Made by a program: the position numbers and the translations under genes. The notes beneath the pieces were generated by a model. That model was given only the letters and a program-made list of their open reading frames with translations. It ran no database searches and was not told where the DNA came from. 64,000 nt of DNA, taken from Camellia lanceoleosa (taxonomy: Eukaryota; Streptophyta; Magnoliopsida; Ericales; Theaceae). The DNA lies in assembly GCA_025200525.1 (NCBI GenBank), contig JANUSC010000378.1, positions 1 through 64,000 of the forward strand. The letters are read 5' to 3'. The stretch's first letter is position 1, and every line of letters starts with the position of its first letter. This document shows positions 11,623-24,489 of the stretch, in pieces.

Positions 11623-14204
11623 GAGGGCCTCCTTTTCCCTTTCAGGTTCAACCAGCTGACATAGAAGTTAGATATATCTCTCTCTATATCTCCTCTCTCT
11701 AGAATTTTGTGTGTGTGTTTGAGCTCAAAAGTGTGTTTTGTTCTTATTATTGCACACAAACACCCTAGCACTACACTATCCTTGGTTGCTGAGGCACTAG
11801 AAGGTTGATTTTTAGAGTTTTGAGTTGGTTTTGATCCAAGAAGGGTGTTGGAGTTGGTGTTCTTGAAGTGTTCTTCAAGGGTGAGTCAACTTGCTATTGA
11901 TACCCCATTTTGGCTTAAGCTTTTACATGCTTTTATATTGTTTTAAGCTTGACTCTAAACTACAAAAAGTTTTGATTTTTTTATGCTTGTTATGGTTTCT
12001 TAAGGTCACTTTTTGGTTGGGGGTTGTCTACACCCTCTTAGGCCTTGTTTGGCCTTATTTTGTGCTTTTACTTTCGAGCTTTGGGATCATCTTATTTTAA
12101 CCTTCCCTACTGAAATCAAAAGTTTCGGTGGTGGAGAAATATTTGAGTCTTGAATAGGGAGGACACCCCCTTCCTTTTGTGTCTCATTTGCTTGTGTTGT
12201 TGGCTTATAAGAGTAGCATGTTTACTTAGTATGTCTTGGTTCTATTTCAGCACTTTTTGGTGGTTTTTAGGACCTGCCTTAACTCTATTCCATGTTGGTT
12301 TGATGGCATCTTGCATGCTTCACATACTTGTAGAGTAATCTTGCATGTTTACATAACATGCATCTTGTGTTTGGACCACTATTCTTGCATGTTTTGGCTC
12401 AACTCCAAGGAGCTTTCCCTCATGTTTTACTATGCTTAAGCTCCGTTTGGTGTTGATTTGATCATATATGCATTTCTTTGTATAGCCTTAGTTCATCCTA
12501 GCTTGTTAAGCTTTGTGCACCAAGTTGCTAGCATGCATTGTTTTGACTATTTTATGATTTGGCATCATTTGAAATCACATTTTAGTCCATGTAGTGTGGT
12601 CACAAACTTGCATTTATCACATATTCCATGCTTTGGGTAGTTTGTGTTTCATACCTTAGAATAGGTCATTATTGCATGCCATCATGCTTAGACCTTTGGG
12701 ATGCCATCTAAGTGGTTTTTTGGGCTCATTCTAACATGCCATAACTCTAATTTTATTGGCCTAGGTCATACCATGTTTGGTTGTATTAGGTGTAGTGTAA
12801 CACCTCTTTTGTAGCCTAGTTTGCTTCATGCTTTTGGTCCTTTGTTCTAGCATGTTTTGGCTTCATTCCTTGCATGTTTTAGGATCATCCCACCATGATT
12901 TAGGACTGTTTTGGGTTACATTTGCCATATGATCCTTGTTTTGTGTAGCTTTGGTTCAAGTCCCTTCACAAGCCTTAGGCTTTGTGCCTTAAGCATGCCA
13001 TGCTTGACTTGTTTATGTGATTTGGCATCACTTCTAGCATCGTTCGAGCATGTAATGTTGTCACATTTTGCACGCTTTTCATTCCTTTTAAGTATTCTTA
13101 GAAGTTGGCTTTCGATGCTTAAGTGTTAGGCCAGTCACCATGCATGTTTGTATGCGGTTTTGTCCCTTATCCCTTAGCATAATTGGCCACTGATTTGGAC
13201 TTATTTGAGAGCTGTCCATTTTGGTTTAAGACCAACCCCACATGTTGTTGCATGCTTGCCTTGTATGTTGTCACATGCTTGTTGCATATTTGGTAAATTG
13301 CATGTTGTAACGTGCTAGTTCAATTGTGCCTCGTTGTATACTTAGTCCATAACATGTTGTTACATGTTTAAGTGGTATTGCATTTGGCATGCTTTTGTTA
13401 AGTAGCTTTGCATGTTTGCATATCTTGTCCCTTTACGTGTTGTCACATGTTTGCCTTGCATGCTTGAATGTCTATGTTGCATTTTGCATGCTTGTCTAAG
13501 TTGCATTGCATTTGGCATGCTTAGCCTTGTATGGAATTGTCATTAGCGTGCTCATGTTGCACTAGTCTTGCTTGCTTGCATGCATCCTTTGCCTCTTCAT
13601 CAACCATGATAGAGGTTAGGGTCCTTTATGTGTTTTGTGAGCATTTCATTTGACATTAAAATGCACACTCGGCTCCTTAGGCCATCATGCATTGAAATGC
13701 GTGATTGATGGCCCGAGGGTCGAGAACCATACTCCTTTGAGTCTCAAACATGATAAGGAGGGTGGTGGTGCAAACATTGCCTTGAAAATGCATTGACATG
13801 CCCTGTCTGTCCTCTGCTACAGTAAAAACAGAATTCTGAAGGAATAGATGGTCGGTCGGCCATCTTGATGCCCTTGACTATGCATTGTTGGCCGAGATCC
13901 CCCAAATGGTCGATGACCATTTTCAAATGGCAGTGGTCCTATCTCTTGGCGGTGACATCGCGGTGCTCGAGTGGTTTAGAAGCGACCTTGGGACCTGCGA
14001 CTTCGGAGGCATAAAAGCAGTGCAAAGCAGAGGCAACATGATATGGCGATGGATTTCCGGAAAGCCGAGCATGCATGCATCTCTCTTCCCGAGGCATTTC
14101 TTTGCTTTAGTAAGCAATTAATTTGTTTAATTAGTTAAGTGTTGTGTAATAATTAATTAGCTTGTTAGTTAGTTAATTTGTATTATTCTTTCGGTTCCTC
14201 CATC

Positions 14205-14262
14205 GAGAGGGCGAATTTTGTAATAAGTGTGCGTGCGTGTGTGCATGTCTTCCAACCCCACG
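14205..14262 (+). terminator. Putative LTR polyadenylation block (P)
   Basis: TTTTGTAATAAGTGTG followed by a GTGTGTGCATGT tract, then TCTTCCAACCCC. This is the same conserved block as in the minus-oriented LTRs. It lies about 2.6 kb downstream of the TATA box, implying a long R region. Confidence 0.45.
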
Positions 14263-15380
14263 TCTTTCTCTCTTTTACTTACCCGCTTACAGTGGTTAGT
14301 CTTAGGGCATGTTTCAATTAGCATCCTTATGCTTTGCATGCATGCATTCATTCATCTATATTGCATGCACCGGGCTCGGCACATCATACTAACTGCATTT
14401 GTAGACGCGCCCCTGGGCTTCACTCTACAGTTCGGACTCCCTTTTTGTTTGTTGCGGTTCGTAATCTGGACCAAGGAGTCCAACTCGACCGTCGTTTTGA
14501 AGAAAAAGCAGATTTTTGAAAAGTAGTGCCAAACATGGGCCTTTGCGGATCTGAAGTCGCCACCTAAATATTTTTAAATGGGAAATTTAGAAACCACGAC
14601 TCGGTGCGAAGAACGTGTCAATCATCACCAAAAGTAGTCTTGGCTCGGGAGCTTGGATACGATCGGGGAAGGTCGACTATGAGCACCCCTTCGCCGGTCC
14701 GGCCGGCCTCTACTAACCGTGATATCCGTTTTTGAAAGCGTTATGTGTTCTTATTCCAATTATTAACCTAGAATTACTATGTTATCTTGTGCTTGACAAA
14801 CAAGTATAGACTAGATTGCCTAATTTGGAAACAAACATTGCATATCCGTTCGTTTTGAAAATGCTTGAATTTGCTACTTTCATAAGTAGGCTAAAACCAC
14901 AGTTCAATGGGTTTTCCAACTCAAGCAACCCAACCTCCATCCACAGGCATTCAAACAGTTTATCTCACATAAGCATTTAGCCACATGGTAATCATGCTGT
15001 CATGGCAACATTCACACGCATGGGATATGCTAAAGCATAAAAGCTCACCTAGTACTCCAAGCCAAAATAAAAACCAGTTAGTAATCATATGCATGATCCT
15101 AGTTCATGTTAAATGGCTAATGCAACACATGCAAAAATACAACTATAAGCTCGGCTATTCTAAACATGGCATATGGAATGCTACAACTAACACGTATTCA
15201 ATTTGGAATTGAAATACAAATGCAGTTTGTATGATGCGCCGAGCCCGGTGCGTGCAAAACAGATGAATGATGCAAACATGCTGTCATACTGTATGCTAAT
15301 TGAAATATGCCTTATATCTAACCATCATAAGCGGGTAAATAAAAGGGAAGAAAGACGTGGGGTTGGAAGACATACATCAC

Positions 15381-15410
15381 ACTCACCCACACTTATTACA
15401 ATTATGCCCT
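15381..15410 (-). terminator. Putative LTR polyadenylation block (S)
   Basis: The minus strand carries ATAATTGTAATAAGTGTGGG followed by GTGTGATGTATG. It lies about 2.3 kb downstream of the S TATA box and about 1 kb before the LTR end, which gives R and U5 estimates. Confidence 0.45.
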
Positions 15411-17683
15411 CGCAGAATGGTGCAAAAGAATATCTGATCGAATAATCGGTCCGAATACATAATAAATTATTACAACAAAATTCTAATTTAATTAATAATT
15501 GAAATGCGAAAAGAAAGGAGGCTACGGCCTCCCGCCTCGGGATGCGCGAATGATGCATGCTCGAATCCGACTTGCCCGGAAACCCGCGCCATGGCACTGC
15601 TGCCTCTGTTTTTACTGCCCTGTCTCCCCAAAAATTACCAAAGTCCCAAAATGCCTTCCTTGCATGCTGCTGTATACCACCGGCTGGAGGAAATGTCCAC
15701 CGGCCACCCACAATTCCCATCGGCTGCTTAGGAGATTATAAATACTGAATATAATGCGGTCGGCACTATATCTTGCCGGTCGGCGAATTCTGCGAGAGGG
15801 CAGTTTTGGCAATGACGAGACAAGCGATGCATGGCATGAATTTTAGGCATATGTAAGCATGGCCAATGCTTCCCTATCATGTTTGGGACTCAAGGGAGCA
15901 TGACCCTTGGTTCTTGGGCCATCAATTATGCATCTTGGTGCATGATAGCCTAAGGAACCAAGAGTGCATTTCAATGTAAAAAAGCATGCAAACACACAAA
16001 TGAAACCAAGACCTTATCATGTGTTGGTCAAGAGGCCTTGAGAGACCAGAGTTGAAACAAGTTGCACCACTTGTAGTGTGAACTTCCCTCAACCCTTATG
16101 CTTGGTTTGACAACCCCAAACCAAGCCATGAAGTGCATGTATGCAACATAGCTCAAATGATGCAACATGGGAATTAGGATGCAAGCACACCAAATGTCAT
16201 GCAACTACCATGTTAAGCATGCAAAATGCTAGAGTGTACAAGATGCAATTGTCATGCAAACATGGACCAATTCAAGCAATAAAACCAACATACTACAACA
16301 CTTAATGAATCAATTAAGCAATAGACATGAGGCAAGCATGTGATGGTGGCCTAGACCACAATGGGGCAGCCCTCAAACCTCCCCAAAACAATGGCAAAAT
16401 GTGCCCAAAATGATAGATCACTACTCATGCAAGCATGCAAACAAATGGGCCTAAAATCATGGCATAAACAAGGGGTATTCCACCACTACCAACATGACCA
16501 CTCATGGCACATATTAGGCATATGAAAACAGAGTCCTAGCATAAAAAAATACACCCAAATCCCTTGATATGGCAGCCCCAAAATGCTTTAAACATACAAG
16601 CATGCATAAGGCCTATTCCAAGGCATAAAAGGGCACACCCTAAAAGCATGAAATAAGCCACATATGCAAACATACAAACATGATTTATGGACTGAAATAG
16701 GATCCTAAATGAGGCCAAATCAAGAGAATGACCTAAACTAAGCATGTTAGAGGCCGATACAACCAAGGCTTACAAGCCAAAACACAAAGCAACTATACTA
16801 ATCATGCCAAACATGACAAAATCAGTGGCCAATAGACCTAACACATGGCAAAATGATGCTAATATCTTCATGAAGTGAGGCTCATACATGTAAGAAACAT
16901 GGCCTAAGCTCATGGCTTATTTCTAGGCAAACTAGAGCATTACAAAGCAAGTATAAGAAGCATGCCAAGGGCCACAAAACCAACCAAAAATAGAGATGAT
17001 ATATGATCCAAAACACCCAAAAAAACTCTGAAATGAAGCCAAATGCAAGTATGCATACATGCTACTTTGTGAGCCAAGGACAAAGACAAGAGAGGGGCCA
17101 AGGGGAGAGGGGTGTCCCTCCCCTATTTATGACTTCAAAATACCTCCCTCACCACTGAAAACCACTGGTTTCAGTGGTGAAAACTCAAAACACCAAGCAA
17201 ATAAAACCTTAAGAAAAGGCAACAAAATGGCAAAAACAAAGACCTAAGAGGGTGAGCTTTCACTCAAACCACAAAATACCCTTAATGAATGTTCTTAAGC
17301 ATGAAAATATAAGCCTTTTTATGTTGGACACAAAGCCAAAAACAAAAAATCAAGATAGGTAAAAACTAGTTGCAAAAATGGGAAACTAAAGTAACTAGCT
17401 CACCCTTGAAGATGCTTGAAGAACAAGTGATGTAGCCCTCCTCTAATGATCAAATCCAGTCCAAAACCACCACAAACAAACCTCCAAGTCCCTCAATCTC
17501 GGAACTAGGTGTAATAGTGTGTGTAATGGTGCAAAAGTAAGGCAAAACACACTATATGGATCCAAAACACACACACAAGGATAAGGGAGATGGAAGATAT
17601 AGAGAGGAAGTGTATAGAGATATATGAGCTCGGTTTTTGTCTCTCCAATGGCCAACCTCTCAGCCAAGAAGACAAGGCCTCCT

Positions 17684-17757
17684 CTTATAGAGGAGACAAT
17701 TTTGTAAACTTAGCCACTAAGCAAACAAGAGGCTCATACTTCCATACACGAGTATGG
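17684..17757 (-). promoter_or_regulatory. Putative core promoter of LTR S
   Basis: The minus strand has CTCTATAAGAGG (TATA at 17684-17691) preceded by the near-palindrome CCATACTCGTGTATGG (17742-17757). The TGCCGGTCGGCA array at 17815-17905 lies about 130-220 bp upstream. The organisation matches LTR P. Confidence 0.5.
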
Positions 17758-19003
17758 AGGGAAGCAAAATCTTGATCTGTTTGCTTAAAATATCTAAAAA
17801 AGCAAGCTGCCACGATGGTCGGCAGAACAAAATTGTCATTTTGACAAAATTTGTCGGCCAAGCACAAAGTGCCGACCGGCACAATATAGTGCCGATGGCA
17901 ACATAACCAGCCAGTGGCCTCTAGCCACTTGGGTGGTGTGTGGGGATACCTCTAAGGCATTCCCTGCCCCTCAAGGCAAAGCACAAGTGTTTGGTGCAAA
18001 ACCGGACACAAAGCAGTCAAGATCGGAGGTCTGAGGCAAAGCGCATGGCCAGAACTGGGAACTCAAGCGAACACGAACATGGATAATCATCAGTGTTGGT
18101 GGTGGCGTCAGTCTTGAGGACGGTCAAAAATGGGGTGTCTACAGCATTGTATTTCAATTCCAAGTTGAATACATGTTATCTAAATTGCATCTCACATGAC
18201 ATCTTTAGAATAGCCGAGCCTATTTCTAGTTGCTTTTCGCATGTGTTGCATTAGCCATCTTAACATGAACTAGGATAATGCATTGATTACTAACTAGTTT
18301 CTGTTTTGGTTCGGAGTACACTGTGAGTGTTTATGCTTTAACATACTGCATGTGTGTTATTGATTGCCATCAAAGCATGCTTGCCACGAGGCTAACTGCT
18401 TAGTTGATTAACTGCCTGAATGCCTGTGGGTGAAGGTTGGATTACTTGAATTGGAACAATTCATCAAATCCGCATTTTAGCCTACTTGCGAGTAGCAAAC
18501 TTCAAACCGTTTTCAAACAAACGAATATACAATGTTTTGTTCCAAATTAGGCGGTCTAGTCTATACTTGTGTGTTGTGCGCATCACATAGTAATTCTAGC
18601 TAATTAACCGGAATAAGAACGCGTGTGTTTTCAAAAACAAGATATCATGCTTAGTACAAGCCGATCTTTGATCGGGCGAGCGGAGGTGCTCATAGATGAC
18701 CTTTCCCAATCGTACCCAAGTTCCTGAGCCAAGGCAACTTTGGTGATGATGGACATGTGGCCTTAGGCACGAGTCAGGGTTTCCTAAATCCCCCCAAAAT
18801 AAATATTTAGGTGGCGACTCTGTATCTGGAAAAGCGGTCCATGCTTGGCACTTCTTTCTTAAAAATCAGTTTTCCAAAACGATTTGCCGGATTTGGATTC
18901 TTTGGTGATTTATCAATCTTGCATTGCACTTTGCGAGACTAGATTCAGAACCGTGACAATTTGAGTCCGCATTGTAGCATGAGGCCCTCGGGGCGCGTCT
19001 ACA

Positions 19004-20143
19004 CATGCTTAAACAAACAAATAATTTGAAACCACTTTCAAAGCAAAGAAAAATCTAAGAAAGGAGGGAGGTTGCAGAGGTGATTAAAGGTGAAAACAAG
19101 TAAGAAAAGCACTAAATAAATGCAATCAACTCAAATAAGGTGGTGTCTAAGGCCTAAAACACCAAACTTATGAGGACAATTACACTAGAAGCATGCAATA
19201 TAAGGCTCAAATGCCATGAACACTTAAAAATAGTCCTAAAATAGTGCTAAATAAGTCTTAAAATATGTTGGAATTAAGACAAAAATAGCTAGAATTTTAG
19301 TCACTAAACTTTGAAAATTAGTGTTTAAAAGTTCAAAAAAAGATGGTGTACATGTGGGAAACACAAGGGTAAAGGCCTTGAGAGCAAGGTGTAAAGAAGG
19401 CTGAACCACCCCTCAACACGTATTGGCCTTAAAACCCAAGTTTCAGCACAAAAATACAGAGTTTATATAGCCCAAAAACAGTTGGAAAACAATAAGAAAA
19501 AGAGTAAATAAGGCAAGTAGAAAAGCAAAGCTTTATACCTCTTGAAGAATAGAACAATTTCTAGGTAACAAAACAAGGCAAACACACCCTCAAGAGCTCA
19601 AACATGGCTCAAAGTTACCTCAGCTCAAAGATGGAGAGGTTTGGTTAAGAGTGTATTGGCAAAAGCTTGCAAAAGGCTAAGAAATTTCAAGAGAGAGAGA
19701 GAGAGAGAATTTTTGCTCTAAAAATTCCAACCTTAAAAATGGAAGGCGAGGCCTCCTATATATAGAAAACCACGCAACTCCTTCAGAAAATATCGAGACA
19801 TAAATGTGTAGGAAGGTGCATGCATCTGTGCCAACAATTGGCATAGCTGGCAGAAAAATATCTGTAAAACACATTGGTGGCCGGTAGGCCACATCAGTGG
19901 CTAGTAACCAGAAGCAATGGCCGGCAGCCAATAGAAGGTGCCGGCGGGCCACAAAAGGTTGTAGGCTTGAAAATATCTGGTTTCGGTCCAAAAATAAGGC
20001 AACAGGTGTGTAGGGTTTGAAAGGCTCAAAGCTGTGACATTCTGCTGAGGACTTCAAGCATTTGACAAACATATACACTCATCTTTGGATGTGCAAGCGG
20101 TGATGTCCAAGTCATAAGGACGGTCAAAAAAGGGGTGTCTACA
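19004..20143 (-). repeat. Element A 5' LTR, right part (U3)
   Basis: Continues the LTR interrupted at 11154. It is collinear with B 22470-23717 (the GGTTTGAAACCACTTTCAAAG landmark, then the GA-rich tract and TATA). It ends GGTCAAAAAAGGGGTGTCTACA minus edge bases, at 20143. A TATA box (CTATATATAG, 19756-19765) and a palindromic-word array (19860-19955) are present. Joined to 9144-11154 it gives an LTR of about 3.15 kb. Confidence 0.7.
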
Positions 20144-20304
20144 ACTATAATGCTCAATTTATAGGGTTCTTCTTGCTTGTTCAAATGCAAATCCGAGCAA
20201 CTTTCTTGTAGACTCTTTCATCTGCATTTGATTGTTTTTAAATTTAATGAGTAATTTTATGCAATCTTTGTCCAATAGAAACCCATAAACAGAGTGGCCT
20301 GCAA
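20144..20304. other. Spacer between elements A and B
   Basis: About 160 bp between the outer end of A's 5' LTR and the start of B's 3' LTR. It is AT-rich, with no ORF and no recognised motif. It may be true host flank or an eroded LTR end. Confidence 0.4.
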
Positions 20305-23300
20305 AGTGTGGGCTTGACTTTTTTGCCCCCCCCTCCCTCCCTTTCAAAAGGTTCAAAAGAAGCCCTCACAGTTGCGACTCCCACGGTTCTGAATCTAGTT
20401 TCACAAATGCAATGTGAAACTGATAAACACCAAAGAGTCCAAATCCGGCAAATCATTTTGGAAAATCGATTTTAAATAAAATAATGCAAAAATTGAATTT
20501 GCTTTGCGGAATCTGAGTCCCTACCTAAATATTTTATTTTTGGAGAAATTTAGGAAACCTTGACTTGTGCCAAAGGCTACGTATCCGTCTTCACCAAAGT
20601 TACCTCGGCGTGGGAACTTAGGTACGAGGAGGAAGGTTATGAAATGAATACCCCCGCTCGCCTGATCAAAGATCAGCCTCTACTAATCATGATATGCATT
20701 TTTATGAACATGATGTGCTCTTATTCTGGTTATTAAACTAGCTTTACTATGTGACGTGCACACGCAAGTATAGACTAGTTTGCAAGCCTTGGAACAATTC
20801 AACTCATGTTTTGTTTTGCGAAAATGGTTTGAATTTGCCACCCTCAAGTGGGCTTAAAAGATGCGGATTTGTCACCAAACATAGTGGGCTTAAAACAGGA
20901 TTTGCCACTCAACAAAGTGGGCTTAAAACGCACATTCGTTGAATTGTTCCAATTCAAACAACAACCCTCCATCCACAGGCATTCATGCAGTTTAGCATTT
21001 AAGCACATAGCCTCATGGCAAGCATGCTAATCATGGCAACATTCACATAAATGCAAGTATGCTAGAGCATAAAAACTCACCTAGCACTCCAAGCTAGGAA
21101 AACATGAGTTAGAAAAATATGCATGATTCCTAACTATACAAAATGCCTAATGCATCACATGCGATATGCAATTAATAGGCTCAGCTACTAATATGGCATA
21201 TGATTCGATTTGATAATATGCGATTAAACACGTATTCAAAGAAGGTATTGAAACGGCAATGTAGTTTGAATGATGTGCCGAACCTCGGTGCATGCAAGGC
21301 AAATTAATGGATGCAAGCATGCGATATGCTAATCAAAACATGACCCTAATCTAACCATCAAATGCGATTAAATAAAAGGGAGAAAGACATGGGGTTGGAA
21401 AACATACACACGCACGTATGCACGCTTATTACAACATTACGCCCTTGCGAAGGACGGTCCGAATAAATAAGCTAACTAACTAGCTACACTAACTAAGCTA
21501 ACTAATTATTACAAACTAAATCTAATTAACTATTCTAGTTAACTAATTATTACAAACTGAAAACGAATAACTAGCTAAACTAACAAATTATTCACAACAC
21601 TTTAATTAGCTACAACTAATTAAATACAACATTCATCTAAGCTAGATATTAAACACTAAATAAGCTTGAAAATACAAGGGAGGCTCATGCACGTGCCCGG
21701 TTTCCACCCGAAAAGCCGTTGTTTTATACGCAAGCCTCTGTTGCACATTTGATCCTTTGAAAATTGTGCCAACTTCCAGAACACCTTTGCTCCACCTCAG
21801 GAACACACTGTACAACATCACTGATGGTCGACAAAGGTGACAAGGGGGCGGTTGGCTACCAATGGTGGCTGATGGCTACCATTGGTGGCGATGCGCCACT
21901 AATGGTGGCTGTCGACCAACTATTTGGTTCTGCCATCACAGCTGAGAGCAAAACAGTGTATTCTCATAGGTTATTTGTACTGTTTACCCTCTTTATCATC
22001 ACACAAGCTAAAAGAAGAGAAACTTTTGGCCCTTAAACCTTCAATCAAGCAATTTCCATGCATGACAGCTAAGGGACCAAGTTTGTACAAGTTCAATAAA
22101 TGCACAAACAAGACCAAAATGGCCACTACCCTATCATGCATGATCAAGGGCAATGGTGACCAAGGAAAGTGGAACCTTTCATCACTTTTGAGTATGAAAT
22201 GTCCCATTTTCCTTATGTTCGAATTAAAGTTCAATTCAAACACATGCAATGCAACACGAAAGATGCTTTTCTTGCCTCTTTTACTTGTCATTTTTTATTT
22301 ACTCATTTAATTACCAAACCATTCCTTAATCTATTAAGTCCATTGGTGATTGTCCTCTAATGGAAAGATGGCTCAAACCATAAGTAGCTTTGGGCATGAA
22401 AGAGATATTACACTGTTGGTAATAACCCCTTAAGGGATAAAACCATTAGGTGTAGCACCTCCATTTCACACTTAGGCAAACAAGTGGTTTGAAACCACTT
22501 TCAAAGAAAAAAAGAAGAGTAAAGAATTGAGGGAGATTGTAGAGATTATAGTGCTGAAATTAGGTGCAAAACAACACTAAAACATGCTATAAACTCAAAA
22601 TAATGGTGATTAAAGCCTTAAAACACCAAGCTAGTAAAGGAAAATACACTATAACCATGCCATACAAGGCTCAAATGAATTAACCAGCCAAAAACAGAGG
22701 CAAAATAGCCCTAAATATAGTCTAAAACATGCTGGACTTAAGCCACAAAAAGCTAAAACAATAAGCTAATACATGAGACTAACTAAGCATGCAAACAAGA
22801 CACAAGGAGGAGGGGCTAACCGCTCCAATTTTGGACTTCAAAATAAGGTTTTTGCCACTGAAAATCCTTTGAAATTCATTAGTTAAAAGGCCCAAAAAAG
22901 TTGGTTTTAAAGTGATGAAAAATGGTACAAAAGCTTAACAAGCAAAGGAGCAAGAAGGGTGGACCACCCCCTAACTCAAAATGACCTCAAACCAACACTT
23001 TTAAACCATAAAAATAGAGTTTTTGACAGTTCAAAATCAGCCCAAAAATAGTTGAAATAGATGGCAAAACAAAGATGCAAAATAAGCTGAAACAAGGTAA
23101 GTGTTATACCTTTGAAGCAAAGCACAAATTAGGCACAAATTCAAGCTCAAACCTCCTTCTAGACCTCAAACAAGACTCCAAGGAACCTCAGCTCAAAGAT
23201 GGTCAAGTTTGATTAAGGGTTGGTATGCAAAAGTATAGAGAAACTAGGCAACCAAGCACAAAATATCAAGAGTGAGAGAGAGAGAGAGATTTTTTGGGTC

Positions 23301-23717
23301 TAAAATTGCTAACCCTCAAAATGGGAAGGAACCCCCTATATATAGAAAAAAAAAGTCTTGACTTAGGAACATCCTACCATACCGTGTATGAAGATTTCGA
23401 TGTGGAGCAGTGGCTGTTGTCAATAAATATCTGGAAAAAAGAGACCAATGGTACATCGGCCACCACTGGTAGCCGACAAGTACAAGCCAAGGCCGACAGC
23501 CCAAGGGGCTAGCCGACAGGTCACCCACTCTTCCAGATTTGAAACAACAGGCCTATGGTCCAAAACAATGCACAAAATAGATAAGGTTTCAAGGCACAAA
23601 GGCAAGGCACTCCACCGTGGACTTTAAGCACTCAAAACGAACACAAACAAGCACAATCATCGAGTGCATAAGCGATGACGTCCAAGTCTTGAAGGCGGTC
23701 AAAAATGGGGTGTATAG
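20305..23717 (-). repeat. Element B 3' LTR
   Basis: Minus-orientation LTR of about 3.4 kb. The left edge is approximate (TGTGGGCTTGAC near 20310). The right edge is the family terminus GGTCAAAAATGGGGTGTATA at about 23717, directly followed by a polypurine tract on the minus strand. It contains the poly(A) block (21421-21440), arrays of GGCTACCAATGGTGGC-type words (21825-21915) and of TCGGCCACCACTGG/GCCGACAG words (23455-23520), a TATA box (23336-23345) and a GA microsatellite (23273-23290). It belongs to the same LTR subtype as element A. Confidence 0.75.
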
Positions 23718-23738
23718 GTGCCCTTCTTTGTGAGAACT
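23718..23738 (-). promoter_or_regulatory. Polypurine tract of element B
   Basis: The minus strand reads TCACAAAGAAGGGCAC next to the 3' LTR. It matches the corresponding sites of C (CTCAAAGAGGGGCAATC) and D (TTCACAAAGAGGGCAAATC). Such a tract primes plus-strand DNA synthesis in LTR elements. Confidence 0.6.
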
Positions 23739-24199
23739 CGAGAGTCATGAAATAGCGAGTGAATGTCGAAACTCAGAGCCGACCCATTTTTAGCAAGGCC
23801 GAAGACTTGGACAAGCAAACAAAGAAGACAAAACAAATGGTTATGCCTGCAGGCTACCTACGTATCCCTTTGCAAGGAATCAAACCAGCATATTTTTGGG
23901 GCAAGATGCAAATGATATGCACGATGCAGGAAGATAGCTTATGATCATGTTATGGGGTTGTAACAAAATATTTGAATGCAAATGCAATGCAAGCAAACAG
24001 AAACAAGGTACAACAATCTCAATCATAAGAAGAAGCAAACAAATATGCCACGTGTGGAAATTACAAACCAAACCACATTTCATGCAGAAAGGATGTAAGA
24101 AAATTATGCAAAGCTTAACTTCGTGATGCGTAAGGAAAGCGAAGAGCAACCGCCAAGTGCATCTAAAGTCTCAAACAAGATCCTAACGCGTTGCATGCA

Positions 24200-24385
24200 G
24201 AAGAAAACAGGGATGGTGTGGACACTGGGACACATCCAAGCACGTTAAATTGAAAGGAGTGTTGTAAACACCGGGGCACACCCGAATGCTTTTAACCAAA
24301 AGGAGTGGTGTAAACACCAGGACACACCCGAATGATTTTAACCAAAAGGAGTAACCAAAGGAGGTGATAAACATTAGGACACAAA
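24200..24385. repeat. Minisatellite of element B, 46-bp unit
   Basis: About four units with the core GGAGTGGTGTAAACACCxGG and ACACACCCGAATG, then TTTTAACCAAAA. Each unit contains the dyad GGTGTAAACACC. It lies about 480 bp from the polypurine tract, the same place as the unrelated arrays of C and D. Confidence 0.8.
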
Positions 24386-24489
24386 AAAATGTTTTTAACT
24401 GAATAACGTTTCGAAGGGTACAAGTGGTTCTACCTGGAACTCCTCTGAATGAATTGTACATATAATATCGTGCCTGCAAAAGAAAGAAA

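Larger units (their letters stand above)
14400..18143 (-). mobile_element. Solo LTR S, minus orientation, inserted in LTR P
   Basis: Begins TGTAGACGCGCCCC and ends GGTCAAAAATGGGGTGTCTACA minus its first bases, so both termini are TG..CA. It is 3744 bp long. The direct repeat GCATT flanks it exactly (14395-14399 and 18144-18148). On both sides the sequence is LTR P, which rejoins correctly when S is removed. S carries a TATA box at 17684-17691, an array of TGCCGGTCGGCA words at 15655-15800 and 17815-17905, and the poly(A) block near 15395. It is closely related to the D LTR: 15900-16330 and 36780-37220 are nearly the same. It is the youngest event in the left stack. Confidence 0.85.
11155..19003 (+). 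mobile_element. Solo LTR P, plus orientation, itself interrupted by LTR S
   Basis: Begins TGTAGACACCTATTTTGACC and ends GGGGCGCGTCTACA, the inverse of the minus-oriented LTR ends. Without LTR S (14400-18143) and one TSD copy it is about 4.1 kb. Both flanks are the LTR of element A. Comparison with B around 22450-22500 shows what the uninterrupted target looked like. A clean 5-bp target duplication is not visible (CATCTT on the left against CATGCTT on the right). The inside is rich in GCATG words, and its 60-106-codon ORFs are not credible genes. Palindromic-word arrays lie at 11340-11480 and 13845-13905. Confidence 0.75.
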
